Assembly: GCF_001667585.1 (NCBI RefSeq)
Contig: NZ_LZJZ01000122.1
Coordinates: 1 to 64,000, forward strand
DNA: 64,000 nt
Source: Mycobacterium sp. E2733
GTDB lineage: Bacteria; Actinomycetota; Actinomycetes; Mycobacteriales; Mycobacteriaceae
Direction of reading: 5' to 3'
In this document: positions 16,933-25,670 of the stretch, piece by piece
Numbering within the stretch: position 1 is the first letter of the stretch
How the letters are laid out: each line of letters begins with the position of its first letter
Position numbers and translations under genes: made by a program
The notes under the pieces: generated by a model
The model's input: only the letters and a program-made list of their open reading frames with translations
What the model was told of the DNA's origin: nothing
Database searches by the model: none

Positions 16933-17148
16933 TCAAGGACCCGGCGGCGGGGGCGGCGGCGGAGTCCATCGTCGCCCATCGGTGGTCCACCCGCAGGGCA
17001 GCCAGTTCACCTGGGTGCCATCGAACGTCAGGCATTTGGGCGTGCCCGGTGGCGGCGTGGGACCTGGTGACGGCTTGTCAGCGTGGGCGGTAGCTCCGCT
17101 GAGTGTCAAAGCCCCAACGGCGACAAATATCGCTGCCGACTTTCTCAT
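16933..17148 (-). CDS. Small proline-rich secreted protein
   Basis: This 71-residue protein has a signal peptide ending AHA-DK at about residue 23. Its mature part is Pro-rich at both ends around a core with two cysteines (PKCLTFDGTQVNWLPCGW) that probably form a disulfide. It is similar in plan to other tiny exported mycobacterial proteins. Function unknown. Confidence 0.75.
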   Translation of the reverse strand: MRKSAAIFVAVGALTLSGATAHADKPSPGPTPPPGTPKCLTFDGTQVNWLPCGWTTDGRRWTPPPPPPPGP

Positions 17149-17673
17149 TGCGGTTCCCTTGGATGAGATCCACCAATGCGATTGCCGCTAGCTTTTAGCC
17201 TGGCTGTTCACGCTAAGAATTCTAATCGTCCACTAGGGTTTTAGACCTTGGAGATTGCTGCGAATCGGCCGTGTCCTGCGCTCTGAACAACGGCGTGAAT
17301 CAACCCCCGAAATGCCGAGGTGCTTCAAGTTATTATGCGGTGCAACGGCTTTCGCCAGAGGGGTAGAGTCGCGGGCATGAATTTGGTGGAGTGGCTGAGG
17401 ACCCCGCACTATCTGCGGACGCGCTTGATGATGGAACGACAACCCATAAGAAACATCGAGATAGAGACCGTGTTCCTCGAAATCTCCCACCGTGAGGCGC
17501 GGCTGCGCTTCCCGGTGATGCTCATGCTGCTGCCGAGGCGCAATCGCCCGTCGCGCGACCAGATCCCCCGCCTCGATCGGGAGAAGTGATTCCAGAGCGT
17601 CGGGCTCGGTGCGCGCGAACCAACCACGACGCCAGGGGTGCGGTGCCGACGCTCGATCGGGCATGCTTGCCCT
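17149..17673. other. Region with no confident gene
   Basis: This 525-bp stretch lacks a convincing gene. A plus-strand frame from ATG 17377 to 17589 would encode 70 residues (MNLVEWLRTPHYLRTRL to DREK). It is basic and without motif, and its only possible ribosome binding site is poorly placed, so it is left uncalled. A minus-strand frame over the same bases is equally plain. Confidence 0.4.
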
Positions 17674-18594
17674 ATGCACCTCGTCAACGGCGTCCGTGAC
17701 CCAGCGGCAAGTTTTCCTCTCGACACCGTCACCGACGACGCGGCCGAGCGTCGGCAGGCCAACCGGGCTGTCGCCGTCAGCGCCGTTGGACTGGCGCTGA
17801 CCGGACTCATCGAATTGGCCATCGCGCTGCTATCCGGCTCGGTGGCATTGCTCGGCGACGCGTTGCACAACCTGTCGGACGTCTCTACCAGCATCCTGGT
17901 GTTCGTCGGCTTTCGGGCGTCGCGCAAAGTCCCCACCGAGCGCTATCCCTACGGCTACGAACGTGCCGAAGACCTCGCCGGAATCGGTGTGGCGCTGGTG
18001 ATTTGGGGCAGCGCCGCCGTCGCCGCCTTCGAGAGCGTCAACAAGCTGCTCCGGCACGGCGGGACCGAATACGTGGGCTGGGGTATTGCTGCGGCCATCG
18101 TGGGAATCGCGGGCAATCAGTTGGTGGCCCGCTACAAGTTGTTGGTGGGCAAGCGGATTCGCTCGGCGACCATGGTGGCCGACGCCAAACATTCCTGGTT
18201 GGACGCGTTGTCGTCGGGCGGGGCGATGCTGGGGCTGATCGGGGTGGCGCTCGGCTGGGCCTGGGCCGACGCGATCGCCGGGATCGTCGTCACCGGCTTC
18301 ATCTGCCACGTCGGCTGGGAGGTGACCGCCGACATCGCTCACCGCCTACTCGACGGCGTGGACCCCCACATCATCACGACCGCCGAGGCCGTCGCCGCCA
18401 CGGTGCCGGGCGTCACGCACGCGCATGCCAGGGCCCGGTGGACCGGCCGGACATTACGCGTCGAGGTGGAAGGGTTCCTCGACCCCGAGACTCCCCTGGC
18501 CGCGGCGGACCAGATCGGTCGCCTGGTCGCCGCCGCCCTGGCGCCGAAGATCCCCGAGATGCACAACTTCTCCTGGACGGCGCGGGCCGCCTAG
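17674..18594 (+). CDS. Cation diffusion facilitator (CDF) family metal exporter
   Basis: This 306-residue inner-membrane transporter has six predicted helices and should export a divalent cation such as Zn2+, Fe2+ or Mn2+ in exchange for protons. The two metal-site motifs are present: HNLSD in helix 2 (GDALHNLSDVS) and HSWLD in helix 5 (DAKHSWLDALSS). The C-terminal cytoplasmic domain (VPGVTHAHARARWTG) is the usual metallochaperone-like fold. ATG 17674 is preferred; an upstream frame exists but adds no sensible residues. HxxxD at both sites cannot alone settle the metal. Confidence 0.92.
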   Translation: MHLVNGVRDPAASFPLDTVTDDAAERRQANRAVAVSAVGLALTGLIELAIALLSGSVALLGDALHNLSDVSTSILVFVGFRASRKVPTERYPYGYERAEDLAGIGVALVIWGSAAVAAFESVNKLLRHGGTEYVGWGIAAAIVGIAGNQLVARYKLLVGKRIRSATMVADAKHSWLDALSSGGAMLGLIGVALGWAWADAIAGIVVTGFICHVGWEVTADIAHRLLDGVDPHIITTAEAVAATVPGVTHAHARARWTGRTLRVEVEGFLDPETPLAAADQIGRLVAAALAPKIPEMHNFSWTARAA

Positions 18595-18601
18595 GCCCCG
18601 C

Positions 18602-18922
18602 TCAGCCCCGGCGGAATCGCTCCCGCAGCTGTGGGTCGTTCTCCCACCACAGCCCCGACGACGCGGCGCTTTCACCCTCGGCGCTTTGCGCCCTGTCCAA
18701 CTCGGTGTCGACCCGCGCCGTGTGCGCCTTCTCGTCGCGCGACAAGGCGCGCATGAGAAGCGACACGAACGGCCACCCGACCAGGGAACCGAGGATCAAC
18801 AGGACACCCGCGCCGATCGTCTGATCGAGCCGCTGATCGGAGCCCCAAAACCGATGCAGCTCCGCGTAATACGCGGCGCCGGTCAATGCGCCCTGCCAGA
18901 TGACCAATCCCAAGACACCGTC
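18602..18922 (-). pseudogene. C-terminal remnant of a CtaG-like cytochrome oxidase assembly protein
   Basis: About 107 codons on the minus strand resemble the end of the Caa3-type CtaG membrane family: an HRFWGSDQRLDQ motif, one membrane helix (GAGVLLILGSLVGWPFVSLLM), then a charged tail that ends with a DPQL-x-RF segment. The full family has about 280 residues with seven or more helices. Upstream, the same frame is Arg-rich and lacks membrane segments, so the 5' two thirds are missing or shifted. It ends eight bases from the convergent CDF gene. Confidence 0.5.
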
Positions 18923-19118
18923 GCCGGTCGCGCCCGTCGGTAGCACCCCGCGTAGCCGCCGGCGGGCACCACGATGGTCGTCACGGAGGCAAGGTCCAGC
19001 GCCCATGTCTGAACCGCGGCGCTTTAGGTCAGCGGTCCGGGGTGCCGCGCGCGCAGCAGTCAGGGTATTGCGGAGCGCAACGCCGGTCGACGAGTTCGGC
19101 CCAGATACCGGCCGGCGC

Positions 19119-19463
19119 TCAGTTGCCGGGTTGACCGTCCGGCTTCGGGCCACGGCCCTCGCCGGTTATGTACTTCGGGCAGTAATGCGCCGCGGACAGG
19201 TACGTGAACTTGGCCGCGCTGGCCCCCTGGAATGCCGGGTTCTGGTTGCGGAGTTGCGTCACGATCTCCGCGGACGACTGTCCGTCGTCGAGCAGCTCGC
19301 ACACCGACTTGGCGATGGTGACCGCGTTGCCGCCGTCCTGGTAGGTGATGCCGGCGTCGCGCAGGTCTTTGAGGAAGTCCTGATCGTTGTCGATGTCGGC
19401 ATGCGCGGGCGCGGCCAGGCCGACCGCGGCGGCGACACTTGCCAAAGCCATTAAAAATCGCAT
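19119..19463 (-). CDS. DUF732 family secreted protein
   Basis: This 114-residue exported protein has a signal peptide ending AHA-DI at about residue 22. The DUF732 pattern follows: D-x-x-FL-x-x-L near the start, AGITY, a Cys in KSVCELL, and a closing AAHYCPKY. The paired Cys probably form a disulfide. A Gly/Lys/Pro tail extends past the domain. It is the first of three DUF732 paralogues within 2.8 kb. The function of the family is unknown. Confidence 0.85.
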   Translation of the reverse strand: MRFLMALASVAAAVGLAAPAHADIDNDQDFLKDLRDAGITYQDGGNAVTIAKSVCELLDDGQSSAEIVTQLRNQNPAFQGASAAKFTYLSAAHYCPKYITGEGRGPKPDGQPGN

Positions 19464-19543
19464 AACGCAGCGATTGTCGCAGACTGGTTGGCGAATAGCA
19501 CCTTGGCGGGCAAACGACGGGTGAACTCTGTCCGGCCTTATGG

Positions 19544-21052
19544 CTATGCCGCGGGCGCGCGGGAGGAGCGCAGCGCGGGGCGGTGCAGCGTCAATGACTC
19601 GGGCAGCGCTCCGATCTGCCGACGCTCCGCGGGTTCCCAGATGTCACCGTCGAGGACGCCGGGCAGGCCCGCCTGGCTGGCAATGAAAACGGGTGCGACG
19701 CCTTGCACGAACTGGCGGTGGTAATCCCTGAGCGCCGCAAACGCCCACTTCCCCAGCAGGCAGATGGTGAGCAGGTTCGCGATCGCCATCACCGCCATCG
19801 TCAGATCGGCAAGCGCCCACACCAACGTGAGCTTGGCCAGGGCTCCGAAGATGATCGACAGCAGGGTGACCACCTTCAGCACGTTGGCCGCTAGACGCCG
19901 GCCACCCAGGTAGAACAGATTGGCCTCGGCGACTACGTAATTGCTCAGGACCGAGGCGAAGGCGAAGACGAACACCACCGCGGTCATCAACATCGTGGTC
20001 CACGAACCGAGGTCGGCGGCGACCGCCGACTCCGTCAGGCTCGCACCGGCAATCGCTCCCAAGCGGGCCGGGTTGTATGTCTCGGGACCGGACATCAGCA
20101 CGATGAACGCGGTCGCCGTGCAGATCACCATCGTGTCGACGAACACGGCGAGCGCCTGGATCAGCCCCTGTTCCACCGGATGTGCCACGGTCGCGGCGCC
20201 GGCGATGTTGGGCGAACTACCCATGCCTGCCTCGCAGGCGAACAGCCCGCGTTTGACGCCGGTGAACATCGCGGCGAGCACGCCACCCGCGAAACCGCCT
20301 GCCATTTGTCGGATTCCGAACGCCCCGCCCATGATCTCCTTGATCACCGTCGGCAGCTCGGTGATGTTGACGGCCACAATTCCCAGCGCGAGCAGCGTGT
20401 ACACCAACGCCACCACCGGAAGGACCGACCCGGCGAATTGGGCGACCCGTCGCACGCCGCCGAAAAGCACGGGCGCCGCCAGCGCCGCCAAAATGGCTGT
20501 CGTCCAACCAACCCCGATGCCGTGCGACGATTGCATGACCCCGCTGATCGCGTTGGTCTCCACCATGTTGAACGCGGTGGAGAAGGTCACGACCAGCAGC
20601 ATGGCGAACGCGACGCCGCCCGCGCGTGACCGCAGCCCGCGTTGGATGTAGAACGCGGGACCGCCTCGGAAGGCGCCGTCCTCCGAGCGGACCTTGAAGA
20701 TCTGGGCCAGGGTGGCCTCGATCACCGCCGTGGCCATGCCGACCGCTGCCACCACCCACATCCAGAAGACGGCACCGGGCCCGCCGACGGTCAGTGCGAT
20801 TGCGACACCGGCGATGTTTCCGGTACCCACGCGCGATGCGAGACCCACGCAGAACGCCTGGAAGGACGAGATGCCGCCGTCGTGGCGGTGCGCTCTACGG
20901 AGCTGGCGAAGCATGCGCCCGAAGTAGCGGATCTGAACGAACCTGGTGCGCACCGTGAAATAGGTACCGCCACCGATCAGCAAATAGATCAGGACGTGCG
21001 TATTGAGGATGTTGCTAAGGGGTTCGACTAACTGCTGCTGGAGGAAGTCCAA
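19544..21052 (-). CDS. Alanine/glycine:cation symporter (AGCS family)
   Basis: This 502-residue inner-membrane symporter should import alanine or glycine with Na+. Family signatures are VGLASRVGTGNIAGVA near residues 70-85 and the GLFACEAGMGSSPN motif in the middle. About eleven membrane helices are evident. It begins with TTG at 21052 behind GGAAG. It lies between two DUF732 genes, all reading the same way. The C-terminal 25 residues are a soluble tail. Confidence 0.92.
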   Translation of the reverse strand: MDFLQQQLVEPLSNILNTHVLIYLLIGGGTYFTVRTRFVQIRYFGRMLRQLRRAHRHDGGISSFQAFCVGLASRVGTGNIAGVAIALTVGGPGAVFWMWVVAAVGMATAVIEATLAQIFKVRSEDGAFRGGPAFYIQRGLRSRAGGVAFAMLLVVTFSTAFNMVETNAISGVMQSSHGIGVGWTTAILAALAAPVLFGGVRRVAQFAGSVLPVVALVYTLLALGIVAVNITELPTVIKEIMGGAFGIRQMAGGFAGGVLAAMFTGVKRGLFACEAGMGSSPNIAGAATVAHPVEQGLIQALAVFVDTMVICTATAFIVLMSGPETYNPARLGAIAGASLTESAVAADLGSWTTMLMTAVVFVFAFASVLSNYVVAEANLFYLGGRRLAANVLKVVTLLSIIFGALAKLTLVWALADLTMAVMAIANLLTICLLGKWAFAALRDYHRQFVQGVAPVFIASQAGLPGVLDGDIWEPAERRQIGALPESLTLHRPALRSSRAPAA

Positions 21053-21189
21053 ACCCCTGCTTCCTTTCGACTACGGCCGCGATCCGTCGCCGAAATGGTA
21101 TGGACGAATTGTTGATGACAAGTTTCGTTCACCCGCCGTTAGCGGGCGGATATGTAAAAAGCGCGTCACATTCGACGCGTGGGTCCAGG

Positions 21190-21507
21190 CTAGGAGGAGG
21201 CGGGGGCCGCGGAGAGCGCTTGGGGGCAATACGAGTTGGCGGCGATGGCCGCGAACCGGGTGGCGTCGTCGCCTTGAAGCCCACGATTGAGCATTTGGAT
21301 CATCCGGACGACGTCCGCCAGATTCGAGCCTTCGCTCACCAACTTGCACACCGACCTGCCGGAGGTGATCGCCTGTTCGGGATCCGAATAGGTCAGGCCG
21401 GCCGCGTGAACGGTGGCGAGGAAGGCGTCGTCGCTGCCATCGGCGCGCGCGGGACCTGCCAGGCCGATGGCGACGGCAAGGCCGAGCGAAATCAGAAGTA
21501 GCCTCAC
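21190..21507 (-). CDS. DUF732 family secreted protein
   Basis: This 105-residue exported protein has a signal peptide ending ARA-DG at about residue 22. It carries the DUF732 pattern D-x-AFL, AGLTY, RSVCKLV and AANSYCPQ. The GTG start at 21507 gives the complete leader. It is a paralogue of the genes at 19119-19463 and 21567-21899. The 137 bp between its stop and the symporter start contains a small CCCGC/GCGGG hairpin, a weak candidate terminator. Confidence 0.85.
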   Translation of the reverse strand: MRLLLISLGLAVAIGLAGPARADGSDDAFLATVHAAGLTYSDPEQAITSGRSVCKLVSEGSNLADVVRMIQMLNRGLQGDDATRFAAIAANSYCPQALSAAPASS

Positions 21508-21566
21508 GGCTCACAAATCGTTCCAGAGGAGCCGCCGGTCCGCATCTCGTGGAGCGAATCGAGCGG

Positions 21567-21899
21567 TTAGTGGCTGGCGGTCGTGGTCGCCGGGGTGGAC
21601 GACGAGATCGCGTCGGGGCAGTACGCGCTGGCCGCGATCGCGGTGAACTTCTCCGCTTTCTCCTCGGTCAGCGCGGGCGCCTTGGAGGTCATCGCCTTCG
21701 CGATGTCCGCCATCGCCGTGCCACCGCCGGCCGCCGAGCAGACATAGTGGGCGGCCTGGATGACTTGCCCCGGGTCGTTATAGGTGAAGCCGGCCGAATT
21801 CAGCGACGCGAGGAATGCGTCGTCGGTGTCGTCGGCGTGCGCGGGCACGGCCAAGCCAATCACGGCCGCAACACTAAAAATTGTCAGAACGAGCTTCAT
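21567..21899 (-). CDS. DUF732 family secreted protein
   Basis: This 110-residue exported protein has a signal peptide ending AHA-DD at about residue 22. DUF732 landmarks are D-x-AFL, AGFTY, HYVCSAA and AASAYCPD, followed by a Thr/Ser/Ala tail. ATG 21899 gives the clean leader; a longer frame starts at 21959 inside the region shared with the clpC2 promoter. It is divergent from clpC2 with 109 bp between the starts, so the operators there could affect both genes. Confidence 0.85.
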   Translation of the reverse strand: MKLVLTIFSVAAVIGLAVPAHADDTDDAFLASLNSAGFTYNDPGQVIQAAHYVCSAAGGGTAMADIAKAMTSKAPALTEEKAEKFTAIAASAYCPDAISSSTPATTTASH

Positions 21900-21961
21900 A
21901 AATTCGAAATCGTCCCAGACGCGCGCCGGGTCCGCGGCTGGCGAAACAATTTGTAACAAAC

Positions 21962-22006
21962 GTCAACCTTCGGTTGACAGCGCGCCTGCGTCAACCTATC
22001 GTTGAC
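21962..22006. promoter_or_regulatory. Two GTCAAC-N5-GTTGAC operators in the clpC2 promoter
   Basis: Two copies of the inverted repeat GTCAAC-N5-GTTGAC lie at 21962-21978 and 21990-22006, 28 bp apart start to start. The first overlaps the -35 hexamer and the second covers the -10 hexamer, ending three bases before the clpC2 ATG. Bound protein would directly block RNA polymerase. The helix-turn-helix in the ClpC2 N-terminus makes autorepression the simplest model. Confidence 0.6.
21974..22002 (+). promoter_or_regulatory. SigA-type promoter of clpC2, leaderless
   Basis: TTGACA at 21974-21979 is followed after 17 bases by TATCGT at 21997-22002. Transcription would begin about seven bases later, at the A of the ATG at 22009, giving a leaderless mRNA, which is common in mycobacteria. 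No ribosome binding site precedes the ATG, in keeping with this. Confidence 0.6.
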
Positions 22007-22008
22007 GG

Positions 22009-22743
22009 ATGTCCGACGCGACCCGCATCGCCTACCCCGTCCGACTTGACGAGCTGATCAACGCCATCAAATCGGTGCACACCGACGCGCTGGATCAACT
22101 GGCCGACGCCGTGCTGGCAGCCGAACACCTGGGCGAAGTCGCCGACCACCTCATCGGGCACTTCGTCGATCAGGCCCGCCGATCCGGGGCGTCGTGGACC
22201 GACATCGGCAAGAGCATGGGCGTCACCAAACAGGCGGCCCAGAAGCGGTTCGTGCCGCGCGCCGAGCCCGCCACCCTGGATCCCGAACAGGGCTTCGGCC
22301 GCTTCACCCCGCGGGCGCGCGGCGCGGTGGTGGCCGCCCAGAACGCCGCACACGAAGCGGCCAACGCCGAGATCACCCCCGACCACCTGCTCCTCGGTCT
22401 GCTCGACGATCCCGCCGCCCTGGCCACGGTGTTACTGCACCTGCAACAGGTCGACACCCAAGCGCTTCGCGCCGCCGTCCGGCTGCCCCCGCCAAGCAGC
22501 GCAACTCAGGACCTCATCCCGTTCAGCGGACCGGCACGCAAAGCCCTCGAACTGACCTTCCGGGAAGCACTTCGATTGGGCCACAACTACATTGGGACCG
22601 AGCATCTGCTGCTGGCGCTGCTCGAGCTGGAGGCAGCCTCCTCCGACGACGGGCCGCTGCGCCGACGCGGTGTCGACAAGGCCCGCGTCGAGGCCGATTT
22701 GATCAAGGCACTGGAATCGCTCGGCGGCGACAAGACCGTCTGA
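22009..22743 (+). CDS. clpC2: ClpC2-like protein with N-terminal helix-turn-helix and Clp N-domain repeats
   Basis: This 244-residue protein lacks any ATPase domain. Residues 1-85 contain a helix-turn-helix (SWTDIGKSMGVTKQAAQKRF). Residues 93-240 hold two Clp R-type repeats, marked by EITPDHLLLGLL and GTEHLLLALLEL, as in the ClpC1 N-terminal domain. Its position before the Rv2668-Rv2670c homologues matches M. tuberculosis clpC2 (Rv2667). ClpC2 is known to bind the ClpC1-targeting antibiotic cyclomarin and so shield ClpC1. The DNA-binding head and the operators at its start suggest that it also represses itself until a ligand binds the Clp domain; that link is inference. Confidence 0.9.
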   Translation: MSDATRIAYPVRLDELINAIKSVHTDALDQLADAVLAAEHLGEVADHLIGHFVDQARRSGASWTDIGKSMGVTKQAAQKRFVPRAEPATLDPEQGFGRFTPRARGAVVAAQNAAHEAANAEITPDHLLLGLLDDPAALATVLLHLQQVDTQALRAAVRLPPPSSATQDLIPFSGPARKALELTFREALRLGHNYIGTEHLLLALLELEAASSDDGPLRRRGVDKARVEADLIKALESLGGDKTV

Positions 22744-22814
22744 CCCCTCCCGGGCGCCTCACCGCGTGTGCGATCATTCGATGGTCCCCTTCCAAGGGTG
22801 CCTAGGAGGCGAAG

Positions 22815-23339
22815 ATGCACCGCTGGCTGGTCGTCCTGTCCGCGTTCCTCGTCGCCGCGGCGAGCGCCACCGCCGTCGCCGGGCTTCCCGCTCCCCGCGC
22901 CTGGGCCGGTGACGCCCCGATCGGCCACATCGGGGACACGCTGCGGGTGGACACCGGCAGCTATGTCGCCGACGTCACCGTCACCAGCGTGTCACCCTGT
23001 GACCCGCCCCCCGGATTCGGCTACACGCGTGAAGGCACGTACAAGGGCTTCCCGGGCAGCACGGTCGAACGTGCCGACGTGGTTGTCCGCGCGGTCCGGG
23101 TGCCCAATCCGTTCATCATGGCGACCAACTTCAGCTTCGACGGCGTGACCCCGTTCGCCGACGCCTACAAGCCACGGGCCACCGATGCGCCCGACGCCCT
23201 CGACAACGTGCTCACCAACGCCCCGAACGGGGCGATCGTGCGCGGCGAAGTGTATTGGGACGCCTACCGTGATCCCGTCTCCACCGTGGTTCTGCTGGAC
23301 AAGAAGACGGGCTACCACCTCGCGCAGTGGAACCTCTGA
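22815..23339 (+). CDS. Exported protein, Rv2668-like
   Basis: This 174-residue exported protein has an Ala/Val-rich signal peptide ending about AWA-GD at residue 32. The mature domain is mainly beta, starting GHIGDTLRVDTGS, and resembles the immunoglobulin-like MPT63 fold in general plan. ATG 22815 follows GGAGGCGA. Its position between clpC2 and the GNAT gene matches Rv2668. The last 13 bases overlap the GNAT start, so the two are coupled. Function unknown. Confidence 0.82.
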   Translation: MHRWLVVLSAFLVAAASATAVAGLPAPRAWAGDAPIGHIGDTLRVDTGSYVADVTVTSVSPCDPPPGFGYTREGTYKGFPGSTVERADVVVRAVRVPNPFIMATNFSFDGVTPFADAYKPRATDAPDALDNVLTNAPNGAIVRGEVYWDAYRDPVSTVVLLDKKTGYHLAQWNL

Positions 23340-23827
23340 CAAGCGTCGCAACAACGAACTCCGTTGACGTTCAACAGCTTGCGAATATCGCCGCGCGCAC
23401 ATTCCCGCTGGCCTGCCCCGCCTCGATGGCGCCGGAGAACATCGCGGCTTTCGTCGAGTCCAACCTGTCACCCGACCGCTTCGCCGAATACCTGGCCGAT
23501 CCCCGTCGCGCGGTCCTGACCGCGGCTCTCGACGACCGAATCATCGGTTACGCCATGCTGGTTCGCGACGGTGACAGCGCCGAGCTGTCGAAGATCTACG
23601 TTGCGCCCGAGCACCACGGCAGCGGTGTCGCGACCGCGCTGATGGACCTCGCGCTGGCCACGGCCGGCGAATGGGGCGTGGGCCGCGTATGGCTGGGCGT
23701 CAATCAGGCAAACCAACGCGCACAACGGTTTTACGCCAAGAGCGGTTTTGAAGTGAGCGGCACCAGGACCTTTCAGGTCGGAGCCGGGCGGGAGAACGAC
23801 TTCGTCATGACTCACGTGCTTCGTTGA
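23327..23827 (+). CDS. GNAT family N-acetyltransferase, Rv2669-like
   Basis: This 166-residue acetyltransferase should move an acetyl group from acetyl-CoA to an amine. Motif A is YVAPEHHGSGVATALM (residues about 87-102) with the pyrophosphate-binding G-S-G-V-A. Motif B contains NQANQRAQRFYAKSGF. The GTG start at 23327 overlaps the previous gene by 13 bases. Its 3' end overlaps the convergent ATPase gene by 23 bases. The substrate is unknown. Confidence 0.9.
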   Translation: MEPLTSVATTNSVDVQQLANIAARTFPLACPASMAPENIAAFVESNLSPDRFAEYLADPRRAVLTAALDDRIIGYAMLVRDGDSAELSKIYVAPEHHGSGVATALMDLALATAGEWGVGRVWLGVNQANQRAQRFYAKSGFEVSGTRTFQVGAGRENDFVMTHVLR

Positions 23828-24860
23828 CCGTCAGCGCCAGGAGCCGAGACATCGCCCGCAGATACTTCTTTCGGTACCCGCCGGCGAGCATCTCCTCGGT
23901 GAAGATGGTATCCAGCTTGTCGCCCGAGGCCACCACCGGGACGCCGGCGTCATAGAGCCGGTCGGTCAACGCCACCAGCCGCAGCGCGACGTTCTGGTCG
24001 TCGATGCCGTGCACGCCAGTCAGAAACACGGCCGTCACTCCCTCGATAAGGGTCAGATACCGCGACGGGTGCATGGTGGCCAGGTGCGCGCACAGCGCGT
24101 CGAAATCGTCGAGCGTCGCGCCGTCGAGCTGCGCGGCGCGCATGGCCACCTCTTCGTCCGACAGCGGTTGCGGCGCCGGCGGCAAGCCGCGGTGCCGATA
24201 GTCGGGGCCCTCGATCCGCACGGTGGTGAAAATGCTTGCCAGCGTGTTGATTTCCCGTAGAAAGTCCTGGGCGGCGAACCTGCCCTCGCCGAGCTGCTCG
24301 GGCAGGGTATTGGAGGTGGCCGCCACCGACACCCCCCGCTCGACCAGGGACGAGAGCAGCCGCGAGATCAGCGTGGTGTTGCCGGGGTCGTCCAGCTCGA
24401 ATTCGTCGATGCACACCGCGGTGTAGTTCGCCAGCAGATCGACGCATTCGGCGAAGCCGAATACCCCGGCCAATTGCGTCAGCTCCCCAAACGTCGCGAA
24501 CGCCTTAGGAGTTGGCGACTCCGGCCCGCCACCGGGCAGCGCGTAGTAAGCCGACGCCAGCAGATGGGTCTTGCCCACGCCGAACCCACCATCGAGATAC
24601 AACCCGACGCCCGGCAGAACCACCCGTCGGCCCAACATTTTTCGCCGTCCTCCGCGGCGTTCCACGGCCTGCCGGCAGAAGGCCCGGCATGCCACGACGG
24701 CGGCCGCTTGCGTCGGCTCGGCCGGATCGGGCTGGTAAGTCGCGAAGCTCACGTCGGCGAACGTTGGGGGCGGCCTCAATTGAGCGATCAACCGCTCCGG
24801 CGACACGGTCGGATGCCGATCCACCAGGTGCGCCACTCGCGTGGACGGGGACCCGTGCAT
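23805..24860 (-). CDS. AFG1/ZapE-like ATPase, Rv2670c-like
   Basis: This 351-residue AAA-type ATPase has Walker A GGFGVGKTH at about residues 91-99 and Walker B VCIDEFEL. The sensor region ATSNTLPEQLGEGRF is typical of the AFG1/ZapE family, which in E. coli acts at the division ring and in mitochondria in protein turnover. ATG 24860 is chosen; a start at 24902 would run into the divergent ribD gene. The two genes are back to back with 34 bp between starts, so their promoters must overlap. Confidence 0.9.
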   Translation of the reverse strand: MHGSPSTRVAHLVDRHPTVSPERLIAQLRPPPTFADVSFATYQPDPAEPTQAAAVVACRAFCRQAVERRGGRRKMLGRRVVLPGVGLYLDGGFGVGKTHLLASAYYALPGGGPESPTPKAFATFGELTQLAGVFGFAECVDLLANYTAVCIDEFELDDPGNTTLISRLLSSLVERGVSVAATSNTLPEQLGEGRFAAQDFLREINTLASIFTTVRIEGPDYRHRGLPPAPQPLSDEEVAMRAAQLDGATLDDFDALCAHLATMHPSRYLTLIEGVTAVFLTGVHGIDDQNVALRLVALTDRLYDAGVPVVASGDKLDTIFTEEMLAGGYRKKYLRAMSRLLALTVNEARES

Positions 24861-24894
24861 CCCAAAACTGTAACGGCGTGCTGCAATCAATCTC

Positions 24895-25656
24895 ATGCCC
24901 ATTCCCGAGACGCCGCTGTCGCTGCTCGGAGCGGTACGCGAACTCGACGACGGTGAACTCCCCCGGCTCTACGACTATCCCGAACACGACGGGACATGGG
25001 TGCGGGCCAATTTCATCACCAGCGTGGACGGCGGGGCGACCTCCGGCGGCAGCAGCGGAACGATGGGCGGCCCCGGCGACCGGTTCGTCTTCAACCTGCT
25101 GCGTGAGCTCGCCGACGTCATCGTGGTCGGCGCGGGCACCGTGCGGGTCGAGGGCTATTCCGGCGCGCAGCTCAGCGTCGCCCAGCGCCAGCAGCGACAG
25201 GCCCGTGGGCAAGGCGAGGTCCCGCCGCTGGCGATCGTCACCAAGTCGGGTCGGCTGGACCGCGACATGACGGTGTTCACCCGGACGGAGGTGCCGCCGC
25301 TGATCCTCACCTGCGCGGCGGCCGCCGCCCCGGCGCGCCGGATGCTCACCGACCTGTGCGAAGTGATCGACTGCTCCGGCAGCGACCCCGGCGAGGTCGA
25401 CGAGGCGGTCATGCTCGCGACACTCGCCGCTCGCGGCATGCGCCGCATCCTGACGGAGGGCGGGCCGATGCTGCTCGATTCGCTGATCCAGCGCGACATG
25501 CTCGACGAGCTCTGCCTGACCATCGCGCCCTACATAGTCGGCGGGCTGGCCCGGCGCATCGCGACGGGCCCCAGCCAGCTGCTCACGCGGATGCGCTGTG
25601 CCCACGTTTTGACCGACGACGCCGGTTACCTGTACACCCGCTACGTCAAGGCCTAG
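24895..25656 (+). CDS. ribD: RibD C-terminal domain reductase, Rv2671-like
   Basis: This 253-residue protein contains only the RibD reductase (DHFR-like) domain, without a deaminase domain. Signatures are RANFITSVDGGAT near residue 38, VVGAGTVRVEGY for NADPH binding, and ILTEGGPMLLDSL. M. tuberculosis Rv2671 is known to work as an alternative dihydrofolate reductase that can confer para-aminosalicylate resistance when overproduced, so the name ribD may mislead. The gene is followed 14 bp later by the Rv2672 homologue. Confidence 0.9.
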   Translation: MPIPETPLSLLGAVRELDDGELPRLYDYPEHDGTWVRANFITSVDGGATSGGSSGTMGGPGDRFVFNLLRELADVIVVGAGTVRVEGYSGAQLSVAQRQQRQARGQGEVPPLAIVTKSGRLDRDMTVFTRTEVPPLILTCAAAAAPARRMLTDLCEVIDCSGSDPGEVDEAVMLATLAARGMRRILTEGGPMLLDSLIQRDMLDELCLTIAPYIVGGLARRIATGPSQLLTRMRCAHVLTDDAGYLYTRYVKA

Positions 25657-25670
25657 CTACTGTGGTCGAC

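Noticed and set aside
17377..17589. Possible 70-residue basic protein
   Set aside because: No motif and a poorly placed ribosome binding site. It could be real, but I cannot support it.
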